Shown one piece after another: positions 10,052-19,570 of a DNA stretch of 64,000 nucleotides. The DNA is from Nostoc edaphicum CCNP1411 (GTDB taxonomy: Bacteria > Cyanobacteriota > Cyanobacteriia > Cyanobacteriales > Nostocaceae), in contig NZ_CP054698.1 of NCBI RefSeq assembly GCF_014023275.1, positions 3,472,001-3,536,000 on the forward strand, in the 5' to 3' direction. Position numbers and translations under genes: made by a program. Each line of letters opens with the position of its first letter. Position 1 is the stretch's first letter. The notes beneath the pieces were generated by a model. The model worked only from the letters and a program-made list of their open reading frames with translations. It searched no databases and was not told the DNA's origin.

Positions 10052-10609
10052 ATGTACATGCAAAAGCGCCAGAAAAGTCGATTTTTATTTAGCGATCGCT
10101 GGCTTGATCGGCAATCAATTGTTCGCAACATGGAAGCCTTTCAAGACCTAATTGTGATTGTTTTGTGTTTGGGTTTGTTTGCCGTCATGCTGATCCAATT
10201 GTGGGGTTTACTTATGGCCCTCATGCAGCCACTGGATTATAAATATGTGACTGCAAAAATACTATTTGTGTTGATTTTAGTCGAGTTATTCCGACTATTA
10301 ATGGTCTATTTGCAAGAACATAGTATCTCTGTAGGAGTAGCGGTTGAGGTAACGATTGTATCTCTACTGCGAGAGGTAGTAGTTCACGGAGCGCTGGAAA
10401 TTTCTTGGGTTAATACGCTGGCAATTTGTGGTTTGTTATTTGTTCTGGGTGGACTATTAGTGGTGTGTGCTAAGACGCCACACATGGATTGTATGAGCGC
10501 TAACACTAAGTTTTGTCCGGTTGTGTATAGAGGAGGTAGGGAACGGAAAAATGATGAGTTTGAATTCGAGTATTCACGTCAATGTGATGAGAAGCAACCG
10601 CTTGGATAA
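10052..10609 (+). CDS. PsiE-like phosphate-starvation-inducible membrane protein
   Basis: 185 residues with about four hydrophobic segments (LIVIVLCLGLFAVMLIQLW; ILFVLILVELFRLLMVYL; a third near SVGVAVEVTIVSLL; LAICGLLFVLGGLLVV). The pattern EHSISVGVAVEVTIVSLLRE is typical of the PsiE family (PF06146), inner-membrane proteins of unknown biochemical role, named for phosphate-starvation induction in Escherichia coli. Several ATG codons (10052, 10058, 10130) are possible starts. The C-terminal 40 residues are hydrophilic and poorly conserved in appearance. Confidence 0.78.
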   Translation: MYMQKRQKSRFLFSDRWLDRQSIVRNMEAFQDLIVIVLCLGLFAVMLIQLWGLLMALMQPLDYKYVTAKILFVLILVELFRLLMVYLQEHSISVGVAVEVTIVSLLREVVVHGALEISWVNTLAICGLLFVLGGLLVVCAKTPHMDCMSANTKFCPVVYRGGRERKNDEFEFEYSRQCDEKQPLG

Positions 10610-10907
10610 ATTGTTATGAAATTAGAGAGTGGGGGAGATGAGGTAGAATTTTCTCCCTTGTCTGTCCTATCTCCTGACGTAGTTATAGAGTAACGGCTAT
10701 TAATTACGAATTACGTTAGCGCAGCGGTAGCGAGTCCACAATAGCGAAGCGTTAGCGACGCAGGAGCGTCGCGTCATTACGAATTTACATCATAACCTAC
10801 CCTCGCAAGGTACTTCCGACGTATTGAAATATACTCTTTTTGGAAGATGAATCGCTCTTTAAGGGTGAGTATAAAGTTAATTAGAAATCCTAAAAGAGGT
10901 TCAAACA
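10610..10907. other. intergenic region with repeat
   Basis: 298 bp. The stretch 10707-10785 is a low-complexity composite of GTTAGCG and GAGTC-type units flanked by two copies of TTACGAATT, a dispersed repeat. The rest presumably carries the promoter of the 10908 gene. Confidence 0.5.
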
Positions 10908-11153
10908 ATGGCTAAAAATACAGGTAACGGACAGTCTCAAGAACCAATTAGCAACTTGGAGTACGATTTTGTAACCGTGTTGCACAACAAGGCTGAAGCC
11001 GTTAAGGCTTACGATATTTACATTAAAGATGCAGAACAAGTAGGTTCTCAGCCTTGTGTAGAGTTGTTCCAAAAATTGCGCCAGTCTGATCTTGAACACG
11101 CACAAGAGATCCGCCAACATCTACAACAAGTGCTGCAACACGGTAAGATGTAA
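10908..11153 (+). CDS. small conserved hypothetical protein
   Basis: 81 residues, hydrophilic and largely helical, with no signal peptide or membrane segment. A ribosome site AAGAGG precedes the ATG by about 8 nt. The central part (EYDFVTVLHNKAEAVKAYDIYIKDAEQ) and end (HAQEIRQHLQQVL) look like a two-helix, ferritin-like hairpin with scattered His and Glu, but a metal site cannot be shown. I recall similar short proteins in heterocystous cyanobacteria but cannot name a family. Expressed alone, with an inverted-repeat terminator-like region downstream. Confidence 0.7.
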   Translation: MAKNTGNGQSQEPISNLEYDFVTVLHNKAEAVKAYDIYIKDAEQVGSQPCVELFQKLRQSDLEHAQEIRQHLQQVLQHGKM

Positions 11154-11219
11154 CCCAGGTTTTAAACCCGGTTATCAGAAAAATGGGTTTAAAACCTCGT
11201 GTTTCCAGCACGGCTTTAA

Positions 11220-11308
11220 AGTAATGAGTAAGGAGTAATGAGTAATGAGTGGATGAAAAATGGGTATTTACTCATTACTTATTACTTATTACTCATTACT
11301 CCTTCTTC
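11220..11308. repeat. inverted TAATGAG-type short tandem repeats
   Basis: Heptameric units (AGTAATG on the left, CATTACT/TATTACT on the right) form a long imperfect inverted repeat between two convergent genes. It could act as a bidirectional terminator for the 10908 gene and the methylenetetrahydrofolate reductase gene. Confidence 0.65.
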
Positions 11309-11342
11309 CCCGTGCGTTCACGGCGGTGAGGATGTCAATTTT

Positions 11343-12263
11343 TTACTTGGATACCAATTGATTAAGGGGAGCAACCCCAGCCAAATCTAAAATGGGCGCG
11401 ATCGCATCTTCGCGTTTTACTGCCATCATGTGGACACCCTGACACAATTGCCGCGCTATTTGCACTTGCTCGGCGGCAATTTTTATCCCTTCCTCAAAAG
11501 GATCTTTGGCTTTTGCCAATCTATCAATAATATGTTGGGGAATATTTACACCTGGAACACATCTATTAATAAACTGGGCATTTTTTGCCGATTTCAACAG
11601 AAAAATTCCTGCCAAAATTGGTTTTTTATAACCAGCAGCAATGGTATCCATAAACTTTTCTAACTGCTCAAAATCGGTAATCAACTGACTTTGAAAAAAC
11701 TGCGCTCCAGCTTCAATTTTGCGTTCAAATCGACTTTGCAAACCTGACCAACTCTTACATTGCGGATCTACTGCCGCACCAACAAATAAATCTAACGCTC
11801 CATCAGTCAAGGGTTTTTCGTTGCAATCAACGCCTTGATTCATCTTCCGAATTAGTTGTAGCAGTCGCACAGCTTCTAAATCAAACACTGCTTTGGCATC
11901 TGGATGATCACCTGCTTTTACTGGGTCGCCAGTCAAAGCTAAAATGTTACGGATACCTAAAGCATGAGCGCCCATCAAATCAGCTTGTAAACCAATGCGG
12001 TTGCGATCGCGGCAAGCAATTTGACAAATCGGCTCTATACCGTTTTGTGACAAAATTACCGACGCCATTAACGAAGACATCCGTAATACTGCGCGGCTAC
12101 CATCAGTAACATTGACAGCATGAACCCTTCCCTTAAGAGTCGCCGCCATTTGAATCATGTGCGCTGGATCTCCCCCTTTTGGCGGTGCTACCTCGGCGGT
12201 AACTAGAAATTCACCTGCTTGTACAGCTCTGCGAAAGGCTGTGTGGCTATGGGTGTGATGCAT
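11343..12263 (-). CDS. metF: methylenetetrahydrofolate reductase family protein
   Basis: 306 residues, the usual length for a single-domain MetF. The TIM-barrel pattern includes FLVTAEVAPPKGGDP at the N-terminus, GIRNILALTGDPV (flavin/folate region), and GAQFFQSQLITDFEQLEKFM, all characteristic of 5,10-methylenetetrahydrofolate reductase. It would supply 5-methyl-THF for methionine synthesis in the cytosol. Start ATG at MHHTHSHTAF. It lies 58 nt downstream of trpS on the same strand and could be co-transcribed, though no functional link is obvious. Confidence 0.88.
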   Translation of the reverse strand: MHHTHSHTAFRRAVQAGEFLVTAEVAPPKGGDPAHMIQMAATLKGRVHAVNVTDGSRAVLRMSSLMASVILSQNGIEPICQIACRDRNRIGLQADLMGAHALGIRNILALTGDPVKAGDHPDAKAVFDLEAVRLLQLIRKMNQGVDCNEKPLTDGALDLFVGAAVDPQCKSWSGLQSRFERKIEAGAQFFQSQLITDFEQLEKFMDTIAAGYKKPILAGIFLLKSAKNAQFINRCVPGVNIPQHIIDRLAKAKDPFEEGIKIAAEQVQIARQLCQGVHMMAVKREDAIAPILDLAGVAPLNQLVSK

Positions 12264-12321
12264 AAAATTAAGACTTTCAATTTCTTAAATGGTATAGCAA
12301 ATCACACCTAAAAGGGAAAAC

Positions 12322-13332
12322 TTATAGAGGAAGAGAGTATCCTAAAGCAGCTTTTACTTGTGATAAAGTTTGATTTGCGATCGCTCTAGCTTTTTCCCCT
12401 CCATCCCGCAACACAGACTCTAAATAGCTTTTATCTTCTGTTACCGACTGATATTTTTCTTGAATTGGTTTCAGATACTCAATAATTGTGTCCGTCAACA
12501 ATGGCTTGAATTGTCCCCAACCCATATCCTGACACTCAACGGCCACATCTTCCTTTTTCTTGCCAGACAGTAATGTGTACAGGGTTAACAAATTATTACA
12601 CTCTGGCCGCGCTGGATCATCAAAAGTCAGCCCCCGAATCGGATCAGTTTTACAACGCTTAATCTTGTATTGAATCTGTTCTGGTGAATCTAGCAAACTT
12701 ATCCAGCTTAACTCCGAAGGATCAGACTTCGACATTTTACGTGTACCGTCCGCTAAACTCATCACTCTTGCCCCTTCCTTGCGAATCAAAGGGTCTGGTA
12801 ACTTCAGAACTGGTTTATCTGGTTTACCAAATTGGTGATTTAACCGAGCTGCAATATCCCGTGTCAATTCCAAGTGTTGCTTTTGGTCTTCACCAACTGG
12901 CACTTTATCCGCTTGATAAAGCAAAATATCAGCTGCCATCAGCACAGGGTAATCTAATAAACCTGCACTGACATTTTCTCCCTGCTTAACAGCCTTTTCC
13001 TTGAACTGGATCATATCTTGCAGCCAGTTTAGAGGTGTAATGCAGTTGAGCAACCAGGTGAGTTCGCTGTGGGCCGAAACGTGGGATTGCACAAAGATGG
13101 TGGAGTGATTTAAATCAAGACCACAAGCTAGATAGAGAGCAGCAAGAGTGTAGGTATCAGCTGCCAACTGTTTTGGATCGTGTGGCACTGTAATCGCGTG
13201 CAAATCAGCCACAAAAAGGTAATTTTCGTATTCGCTCTGACCTTCTACCCAGTTGCGAATGGCTCCCAAGTAGTTACCTAGATGGTAATTGCCGGTTGGT
13301 TGAATTCCAGAAAGAACACGTTGCTTGCCCAT
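12322..13332 (-). CDS. trpS: tryptophan--tRNA ligase
   Basis: 336 residues from the chosen Met, matching bacterial class I TrpRS. The HIGH-type motif is PTGNYHLGNYLGA near the N-terminus and the KMSKS motif is complete (RKMSKSDPSE). It charges tRNA-Trp in the cytoplasm. The frame is open three codons further upstream; the start at MGKQRVLSGIQPTG fits the family. No sign of a regulatory leader with Trp codons is visible. Confidence 0.95.
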   Translation of the reverse strand: MGKQRVLSGIQPTGNYHLGNYLGAIRNWVEGQSEYENYLFVADLHAITVPHDPKQLAADTYTLAALYLACGLDLNHSTIFVQSHVSAHSELTWLLNCITPLNWLQDMIQFKEKAVKQGENVSAGLLDYPVLMAADILLYQADKVPVGEDQKQHLELTRDIAARLNHQFGKPDKPVLKLPDPLIRKEGARVMSLADGTRKMSKSDPSELSWISLLDSPEQIQYKIKRCKTDPIRGLTFDDPARPECNNLLTLYTLLSGKKKEDVAVECQDMGWGQFKPLLTDTIIEYLKPIQEKYQSVTEDKSYLESVLRDGGEKARAIANQTLSQVKAALGYSLPL

Positions 13333-13819
13333 AAATTTCAACTTAGTTATCTCAAATCCGCGCTATGTCAAGTGGCGATGTCTGACGACAAGTCGCTTGC
13401 GCCTACGCAAAACTCATTTAATTTTGACATTTTCCAGGTCAACTCGCCGAGAGATTTTAACTCAACTCCGATTCAATACTGCTCGGTTAAGCATTTTTAA
13501 CTCGGAATTGGGTTTGGGGTAAAGGTTAAAGGTTTTTTCTTTTCCCTTTCCCCTTCCCGCGACGAATTGGGGGTTAGGAGGTTAGGTCTATTTGCATAGC
13601 AGTACCTCACCGGATTGAAAATGGCTACATTACAACGGCGGTAATGCTGTCAACTGACTAAAAAATCACCTTTGCAAATCCAAATGTCTATCTGAAGACA
13701 GATAGAGAAAGAATAGGGGTAGTGGGATCGTAGCATCATCTCTGCAATGATCATCCAAAACACGGATTTATCAAAAGTAAAAAATCTTTCAACCAAAATT
13801 TAATTAGAGGACTACAGCA
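13333..13819. other. divergent intergenic region
   Basis: 487 bp between trpS and the radical SAM gene. It holds a dispersed repeat copy at 13375-13408 and a G-rich/C-rich patch near 13535-13575. A ribosome site GAGGAC precedes the radical SAM ATG. No small gene or riboswitch was recognised. Confidence 0.55.
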
Positions 13820-15400
13820 ATGAAAGTACTCTTACTTTACCCCCGCTTTCCCAAAACCTTTTGGTCTTACGACGAATTCATGAAAATGGCGGGACTTAAA
13901 GCATTTATTCCACCGCTAGGGATTTTGACTGTTGCGGCTATGCTACCAACAAATTGGGAAGTTCGGTTTTATGACCGCAATGTTAACCAAGAAACGGATG
14001 CTGATTGGCAATGGTGCGACATGGTAATTCTTTCTGCGATGCTTGCACAGAAAGAAGACTTTCTTGCCCAAATTCACAAAGCAGCGCAACTGGGGAAAAA
14101 AGTTGCTGTGGGCGGCCCTTATCCAACATCAGTGCCAGAACCTGCCCAAAAAGCAGGAGCTAACTATTTGATTTTAGATGAAGGAGAGATTACAGTTCCG
14201 CAATTTTTAGATGCGATCGCTAAAGGTAAAGAACAAGGAACTTTTCGCGCTCTTGAAAAACCAGATGTAACCCAAAGCCCCATCCCTCGCTTTGATTTAC
14301 TCAAGCGAGATGATTACTTAATGATGGCAATCCAATTTTCTCGCGGTTGTCCTTTTGAATGCGAATTCTGTGACATCATCAATTTATACGGTCGCAAACC
14401 ACGCACTAAAGAACCCAGTCAAACCCTAGCAGAACTCCAAACCCTCTATGACTTGGGCTGGCGTGGATCTCTGTTCGTAGTAGATGATAACTTCATTGGC
14501 AATAAACGCAATGTAAAACGCCTCTTGCAAGAATTAATCCCCTGGATGCAAGAACGCAATTATCCCTTCACCTTCCTGACTGAAGCTTCCGTCAACCTCG
14601 CAGAAGATCCTGAGCTATTAGAACTAATGGCGAAAGCTGGCTTCTATTCAGTCTTTTTAGGTATTGAAACACCAGATCAAGACAGCCTACAAGTCACTCG
14701 CAAGTTTCAAAATACCCGCAATCCCCTGTTAGAAGCCTGTCGTACCATCAATCAAGCTGGATTGTTAATCTATGCAGGATTTATCATTGGTTTTGATGGA
14801 GAAAAGGCTGGCGCTGGGGAGCGAATTCAAGCTTTTATTGAAGAAACCAGCATTCCTCAACCGATGCTAGGTATACTGCAAGCTATTCCCAATACTGCCC
14901 TCTGGGAAAGACTAAAACGAGAAGAGCGATTATTAGAAGGATTTGGAGGTACGGAGGTGGGGGATCAGAATTCCTTAATGAATTTTGTTCCTACCCGGCC
15001 GATAGCTGAAGTTGCTAAAGAATATTTAGAGGCAATTTGGAGAATGTACGAACCTAAAAACTATCTCCGACGTTGTTTTGAACAATGCCTGAAGATTACA
15101 CCTAATCCGCAACTACAGCAGACAATGTATTTTCCTCCTGGTAAAGGACTGCGACTACTTACACAATTACTTTGGCGACAAGGCTGGCAACGGCAGGAAA
15201 TTCGGGGCCAATTTTGGCAACAGCTTTGGGCTATTCTCCGTACCAAGCCGCAATTTGTGAATATGTATTTGGGTTTATGCGCTGCTGGTGAGCATTTTTG
15301 GGAATACCGCCTTTTAGCCAGAGAGCGGATTACTAAGCAATTAGGATTTGATCCCCTAACCACGCCTACCCCTGTTGAAAAACCATTAGTCACAATTTGA
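13820..15400 (+). CDS. B12-binding radical SAM protein (DUF4070 type)
   Basis: 526 residues. The N-terminal Rossmann-like part (about 1-140) resembles the cobalamin-binding domain of BchE/HpnJ-type enzymes. The radical SAM barrel follows, with the cluster motif RGCPFECEFC (CxxxCxxC), then a C-terminal DUF4070-like helical region. Such enzymes use S-adenosylmethionine, a 4Fe-4S cluster and often B12 to methylate or cyclise unactivated carbon; the substrate cannot be told from sequence. The gene stands alone with its own ribosome site (GAGGA). Confidence 0.9.
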   Translation: MKVLLLYPRFPKTFWSYDEFMKMAGLKAFIPPLGILTVAAMLPTNWEVRFYDRNVNQETDADWQWCDMVILSAMLAQKEDFLAQIHKAAQLGKKVAVGGPYPTSVPEPAQKAGANYLILDEGEITVPQFLDAIAKGKEQGTFRALEKPDVTQSPIPRFDLLKRDDYLMMAIQFSRGCPFECEFCDIINLYGRKPRTKEPSQTLAELQTLYDLGWRGSLFVVDDNFIGNKRNVKRLLQELIPWMQERNYPFTFLTEASVNLAEDPELLELMAKAGFYSVFLGIETPDQDSLQVTRKFQNTRNPLLEACRTINQAGLLIYAGFIIGFDGEKAGAGERIQAFIEETSIPQPMLGILQAIPNTALWERLKREERLLEGFGGTEVGDQNSLMNFVPTRPIAEVAKEYLEAIWRMYEPKNYLRRCFEQCLKITPNPQLQQTMYFPPGKGLRLLTQLLWRQGWQRQEIRGQFWQQLWAILRTKPQFVNMYLGLCAAGEHFWEYRLLARERITKQLGFDPLTTPTPVEKPLVTI

Positions 15401-15403
15401 GTT

Positions 15404-15483
15404 ATACCAATTTAAAAAAATAATGCGGCAAATAGACCATTTGTAGAGACGCGATGAATCGCGTCTTTTAATTGAATTGGTAT
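15404..15483. repeat. nested inverted repeat, terminator-like
   Basis: The outer arms ATACCAATT (15404-15412) and AATTGGTAT (15475-15483) enclose a hairpin GACGCGAT-GA-ATCGCGTC (15448-15465) followed by four T residues. It sits directly after the radical SAM stop codon. The inner hairpin is shared with a larger one at 58471-58539, so this is both a dispersed repeat and a plausible terminator. Confidence 0.7.
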
Positions 15484-15571
15484 TAGTTGATTGTTGAGCG
15501 ATCGCTAATGTGTTTTTATAAATAGCGATCGCATTCATTTTGCTCACAAAAACCAAACTATTAAATTGAAT

Positions 15572-16438
15572 TTACCTTTCTGCCAAACTCACCTTTCCTC
15601 CAATTAACCCCAGAAATCCTGTTCCAAAGTGCTGAATCTCCAAAAAACTTGCTTGTTCTGCGGAGGTTTTGTAAATTTGGAATGTCTTCATAATTCCCAA
15701 AGTTGCAGCACTTTCTAAAGGCCCAACAAAGCTAATATCCCGGTCAAGAAAATAAGTTTGATTAGCCCAGTGAGCCATCTGATTGGCATTTAAAAAGTAG
15801 CATCCTGCGTGAGGATTGAGGGCACGACGAAAGGTAATTGGTGTATTCATAATTGTACCCTTGAGTTCTTGTTGCTCCTGCACATTTTGAAAAGAAGCCG
15901 TTACTCGTAAAGCCAAATCCCCATCAATGTAAGCTTTGTTAACTAAACCGTAAGGGGAGATTTCATAACGATTTGGCTGGAGCAAATTTAAATCACCTGC
16001 TTGTTGAGTAAACCAGTTTAATTTGATAAAAAACCAAGGATCGTGAATAATTAAGTCATCTTCCAAGAAGCAGCAATAATCATACTGACCGAGACAACTT
16101 TGCAGAACAGCTTGGCATTCAAACCCTAAAAGCAGAGGTTCTACATTAGTAGAATGATGCTTATATAAATGGGATGGTAAGGGAAGCTGATTCAGAAGAT
16201 GATTATCTTTAGTTGTACAAATAACAATATCTAGTTCGTGAGCCTGCGGCTGATTAGCAGGGAAAGCTAGTCGTTGAGCGATGTTGATAATACTTTGAGA
16301 TTTGCCAAATAATTGGTGTAAAGCAGTAAGGCTTTTAGTTAACGCCTGCAAACGCGGTTGCGGGTCTTTGTGTTGAGAAGCATGACGACCTTCACTACTA
16401 GGTTTAAAAAAATGGGCAATAGTAAAAATAATTCGCAT
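15572..16438 (-). CDS. putative glycosyltransferase-like protein
   Basis: 288 residues, soluble. The segment YDYCCFLEDDLIIHDPWFF resembles the DXD-bearing strand of GT-A fold glycosyltransferases, and ELDIVICTTKDNHLLNQL resembles the sugar-nucleotide-binding start. No named family was recognised. It lies downstream of a GT4 gene on the same strand, separated by 271 bp of tandem repeats, which supports a role in polysaccharide or glycolipid synthesis without proving it. Confidence 0.6.
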   Translation of the reverse strand: MRIIFTIAHFFKPSSEGRHASQHKDPQPRLQALTKSLTALHQLFGKSQSIINIAQRLAFPANQPQAHELDIVICTTKDNHLLNQLPLPSHLYKHHSTNVEPLLLGFECQAVLQSCLGQYDYCCFLEDDLIIHDPWFFIKLNWFTQQAGDLNLLQPNRYEISPYGLVNKAYIDGDLALRVTASFQNVQEQQELKGTIMNTPITFRRALNPHAGCYFLNANQMAHWANQTYFLDRDISFVGPLESAATLGIMKTFQIYKTSAEQASFLEIQHFGTGFLGLIGGKVSLAER

Positions 16439-16469
16439 TTTAAATATCGCTTATGTATTTATTTGTGAT

Positions 16470-16715
16470 TTGTCATGTGTCATTTGTTATTGGTCATTTG
16501 TACTAAGCTTAGATTTGGTGCAGCCTCTCCAAGAGTTGTATGGGTCATTTGTCGTTTTTCATTTGTTCTCGATCAATAACTAATGATTAATATATTTCTT
16601 GCAAAAATATTTATTTTCAGGCTTTTATTTGCACCTTTACTTAAGGCAAAAATGTTTATGCAAGTGACAAATAACAAATGACCAATGACAAATGACAAAT
16701 GACAAATGACTAATG
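16470..16715. repeat. short tandem repeats of the AATGACA type, inverted
   Basis: Units of GTCATTTGT on the left (16472-16501, 16543-16566) and their complement ACAAATGAC on the right (16667-16713) flank a short unique stretch. This is typical of the heptameric repeats in spacers of heterocystous cyanobacteria. The repeat runs up to the stop codon of the GT4 gene. Confidence 0.8.
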
Positions 16716-17972
16716 ACTCCTACCAAAACCTTTAGAACTTGGGCGCTTTTTTAAACTCTCAGAACTTTTACCAGCAAACATCCATTGCAAATGCTGTGGT
16801 AACAGTTTCGCCAAATCATAACGCTTCAGAATTGTCGCTCGTGCATTCGCCCTAATTGCATTCATCTCTTGAGGATGATTCAGCGCTTCTTCAACTCTAT
16901 TAGCAATATCTTGAGGAGAAAAGAAATCTACCAGCAATCCATTTACCCCATCCTGTACAACTTCCAATACTGGCTGAGTCTTAGAAGCTACTAGTAAACA
17001 TCCTGCTGCCATTACTTCCAACATTGACCAGGATAAAACAAAAGGACGGGTTAAATAAATATGAGCATAAGAAGCTTGCAAAACTTGAAGGTACTCATTA
17101 TAAGGAAGTCTATCTGTAAAGTGCAGTCTCGATAAATCCAAAGATAATTTTTCCAGCATTAATTGTTTATAAGTCTGACCATCGGGGAGATTCTTCCCAT
17201 AAGCCACTCGATCTTCTCCCACAACTACTACATGGCACTTAGGTCTTCGCTGTTGAAGTAGCGCCACCGTTTCCATAAACTGCGGAAAACCTCTATAAGG
17301 TTCCATCCCTCGTCCCACATAAGTTACCAATTCTTCCACATGAGAAAGGTCAAGATTTATTCTTGGTAAAACTAACTTTGCGCCTGGTTTGGGAACAAAA
17401 TAATTGGTATCAACACCATCATGAATTACAGTGAGTTTGCTATGATATTCTTTGGGAAACTGCTGCCGCTGCCAATTCGTTGGAGAAAGACCGCGATCGC
17501 AGCTATATAAATCAGTCAAAATCGGCGTATTTTTTACGCGGATACGGCATTCATCATCAGCATTGAGTGGTTCATTGGGATCAAAATCAGCATCCGAACC
17601 GTGAGCATGATAAAACCACTCGAAATAACATAATAATTCTGCTTTGGGGAAAACATCTTTCATAAATAAAGTTGGCCCCCAACCAGAATGACCATAAACT
17701 ATATCAGGTACGAAACCCTCAGCTTTTAATTTTTCTGCCACGCGATAGACAGCCTGAGCGGTCAGAACAGCGTTTTCCAGGCTGCGAACGTAATGATGGG
17801 TTTGGGGAGCCGCTTCACGAGAAGGGGTATAAATAGCTTTGAAAACGCCAGGTATTTCGCCTTCCCGACGATTTGTCCCAAAGACAACTTGGCAATTAGG
17901 ATCTTTACCTAAAACTGTCGCTAGGTTGCGAAATTGTGAGGGAAAATTGGGATGTAAAAATAAAACTTTCAT
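16710..17972 (-). CDS. glycosyltransferase family 4 protein
   Basis: 420 residues with GT-B fold. The N-terminal half has MKVLFLHPNFPSQFRNL, and the C-terminal nucleotide-sugar site has EVMAAGCLLVASKTQPV and EVVQDGVNGLLVDF, the GT4 E-x7-E region. It should transfer a sugar from a nucleotide-activated donor in the cytoplasm or at the membrane, for a surface polysaccharide or glycolipid; the acceptor is unknown. The final residues (KGFGRSH) touch a tandem repeat. Probably the first gene of a unit with the downstream GT-like gene. Confidence 0.9.
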   Translation of the reverse strand: MKVLFLHPNFPSQFRNLATVLGKDPNCQVVFGTNRREGEIPGVFKAIYTPSREAAPQTHHYVRSLENAVLTAQAVYRVAEKLKAEGFVPDIVYGHSGWGPTLFMKDVFPKAELLCYFEWFYHAHGSDADFDPNEPLNADDECRIRVKNTPILTDLYSCDRGLSPTNWQRQQFPKEYHSKLTVIHDGVDTNYFVPKPGAKLVLPRINLDLSHVEELVTYVGRGMEPYRGFPQFMETVALLQQRRPKCHVVVVGEDRVAYGKNLPDGQTYKQLMLEKLSLDLSRLHFTDRLPYNEYLQVLQASYAHIYLTRPFVLSWSMLEVMAAGCLLVASKTQPVLEVVQDGVNGLLVDFFSPQDIANRVEEALNHPQEMNAIRANARATILKRYDLAKLLPQHLQWMFAGKSSESLKKRPSSKGFGRSH

Positions 17973-18117
17973 TGGAATAATCTTGATTAAATTATTGCCA
18001 GATAAAATAAATTAAGACAAACTGCTTAAGATTATAAGATTATTTATCACAACTTTTAGCAAGTAAATTTAGGTAAATGGTTGCCCGAAAATGCGAAAAT
18101 AATTGCAAATTCGTGTT

Positions 18118-18855
18118 ATGACCATGAAATTTATTGGCATTGATTTAGGCTGGCGATCGCAACCAAGTGGACTATGCTGTTTAGAATTGATAGATGGACA
18201 ACTACAATTACTCGATCTAGACCGCAAAGAAGCCATTGCAGACATCCTTATCTGGATCGATGAAAGTGTACAACCAGAGGAACCAGCCATCATCGCCGTA
18301 GACGCACCTACCCTCATACCCAACGCCACCGGGAGTCGCCTCCCCGATAAACTTAGCCACAAATACTTTGGTAAATATCATGCGGGATGCTACCCAGCTA
18401 ATCAAAATTTACCCTTTGCAGAGCGCACCATCAACTTTGGCTTAGAATTAGAATCACGCGGTTTTGCACACGCACCCACCATTGAACCGCAAAAACTTAG
18501 CAGATATCAAATAGAAGTCTTTCCCCACCCAGCAATTGTTAACCTATTCAACTTAGAACGCATCCTCAAATACAAAAAAGGACGCCTCAATGAACGCCGC
18601 CTAGAACTAATTAAACTCCAAAATTATCTTCTCGATATCCTCCCCTCCTTCTCTCCTCCTCTGCGCTTCTGCGGTTCCTTCGTTCTCGAAATTCCTACCA
18701 CAGGCGCGGCTCTCAAAGCAACTGAAGATAAACTAGATAGCTTAATTTGCGCCTATGTTGCTGCATACTGGTGGTATTGGGGAGAACAGCGTAACTTGGT
18801 ATTAGGCGATCGCACCACTGGCTACATTGTCATCCCCCAGAGAATATTAGCCTAA
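18118..18855 (+). CDS. DUF429 domain protein (RNase H-like fold)
   Basis: About 245 residues. MKFIGIDLGWRSQPSG is the first strand of an RNase H/actin-like fold with a conserved Asp, and AIIAVDAPTLIPN supplies a second acidic strand, as in DUF429 predicted nucleases. The activity is unproven. Starts at TTG 18103, ATG 18118 or ATG 18124 are possible; an ATG directly before KFIGIDLG fits the fold. Followed at 38 nt by a DUF29 gene. Confidence 0.8.
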   Translation: MTMKFIGIDLGWRSQPSGLCCLELIDGQLQLLDLDRKEAIADILIWIDESVQPEEPAIIAVDAPTLIPNATGSRLPDKLSHKYFGKYHAGCYPANQNLPFAERTINFGLELESRGFAHAPTIEPQKLSRYQIEVFPHPAIVNLFNLERILKYKKGRLNERRLELIKLQNYLLDILPSFSPPLRFCGSFVLEIPTTGAALKATEDKLDSLICAYVAAYWWYWGEQRNLVLGDRTTGYIVIPQRILA

Positions 18856-18892
18856 AATTGTAATATCGTAAGATTTAACTCAAAGAGGTTTT

Positions 18893-19360
18893 ATGCAAGG
18901 AGTTAGTTCTAACTTGAGTTTAAAAGAGCTTTATGAAATTGACGATCATCTCTGGTTAGAGGAAACGATCAAGCTATTGAAAGCTAACCATTTAGAAGAA
19001 TTAGATTTAGAAAATTTAATTGAGGAGCTAGAAAATTTGGGTCGTAGAGACAAAGCCAAGGTTGCTAGTTTATTAGAACAAATAATTAGACATCTTTTAT
19101 TGCTGCAATATTGGACAGAAGAAACTCAATATAATTCTGGACATTGGAAAGCAGAAATTAGAAGTTTTAGAAATCAATTAAAACGTAATTTGACAACAAA
19201 CTTATATCAATTTTTAGAAAATGAACTAGTATCAATTTATGATGATGCTTTAGGATATGTAATTGAGAAAACCGAGGGGAAATTAGATAATTTGCCTCAA
19301 TATTGTACTTATACCTTAGAACAGCTACTAGATATTAATTATCTACCTGAAAACTTGTAA
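18893..19360 (+). CDS. DUF29 domain protein
   Basis: 155 residues, helical. The pattern LYEIDDHLWLEETIKLLK, then LEELDLENLIEELENLGRRDK, then LLEQIIRHLLLLQYW is characteristic of DUF29, a family greatly expanded in cyanobacteria and of unknown function. A ribosome site AAAGAGG precedes the ATG. A hairpin at 19367-19397 lies immediately after the stop codon. Confidence 0.88.
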   Translation: MQGVSSNLSLKELYEIDDHLWLEETIKLLKANHLEELDLENLIEELENLGRRDKAKVASLLEQIIRHLLLLQYWTEETQYNSGHWKAEIRSFRNQLKRNLTTNLYQFLENELVSIYDDALGYVIEKTEGKLDNLPQYCTYTLEQLLDINYLPENL

Positions 19361-19366
19361 AATAAA

Positions 19367-19397
19367 AGGCGTTGCTCAACTTAAATCATCAACGCCT
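19367..19397. terminator. hairpin repeat after DUF29 gene
   Basis: The arms AGGCGTTG and CAACGCCT are separated by a 15-nt loop containing CAACTTAAAT. A near-identical hairpin occurs at 20188-20218 downstream of glgP on the other strand, so this is a mobile or conserved terminator-like unit. Confidence 0.65.
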
Positions 19398-19570
19398 CAT
19401 CTTATATTTCAGATATTTCAGAGATTTTGGTGTTAAACATAATACTTCTCAAACAATTTCCTTCAGTGATTGATTTTTCTACTCAAAACATGAAGTTTAC
19501 AGAGTGAAATTTGAATAATTCGGGTAAAAGCACACACAAAAAGCGATGCCTACGGCGGCAAGCTACGCAA

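Noticed and set aside
16470..16715. Possible CRISPR array
   Set aside because: The repeats are 7-nt tandem units without unique spacers, and no cas genes are present.
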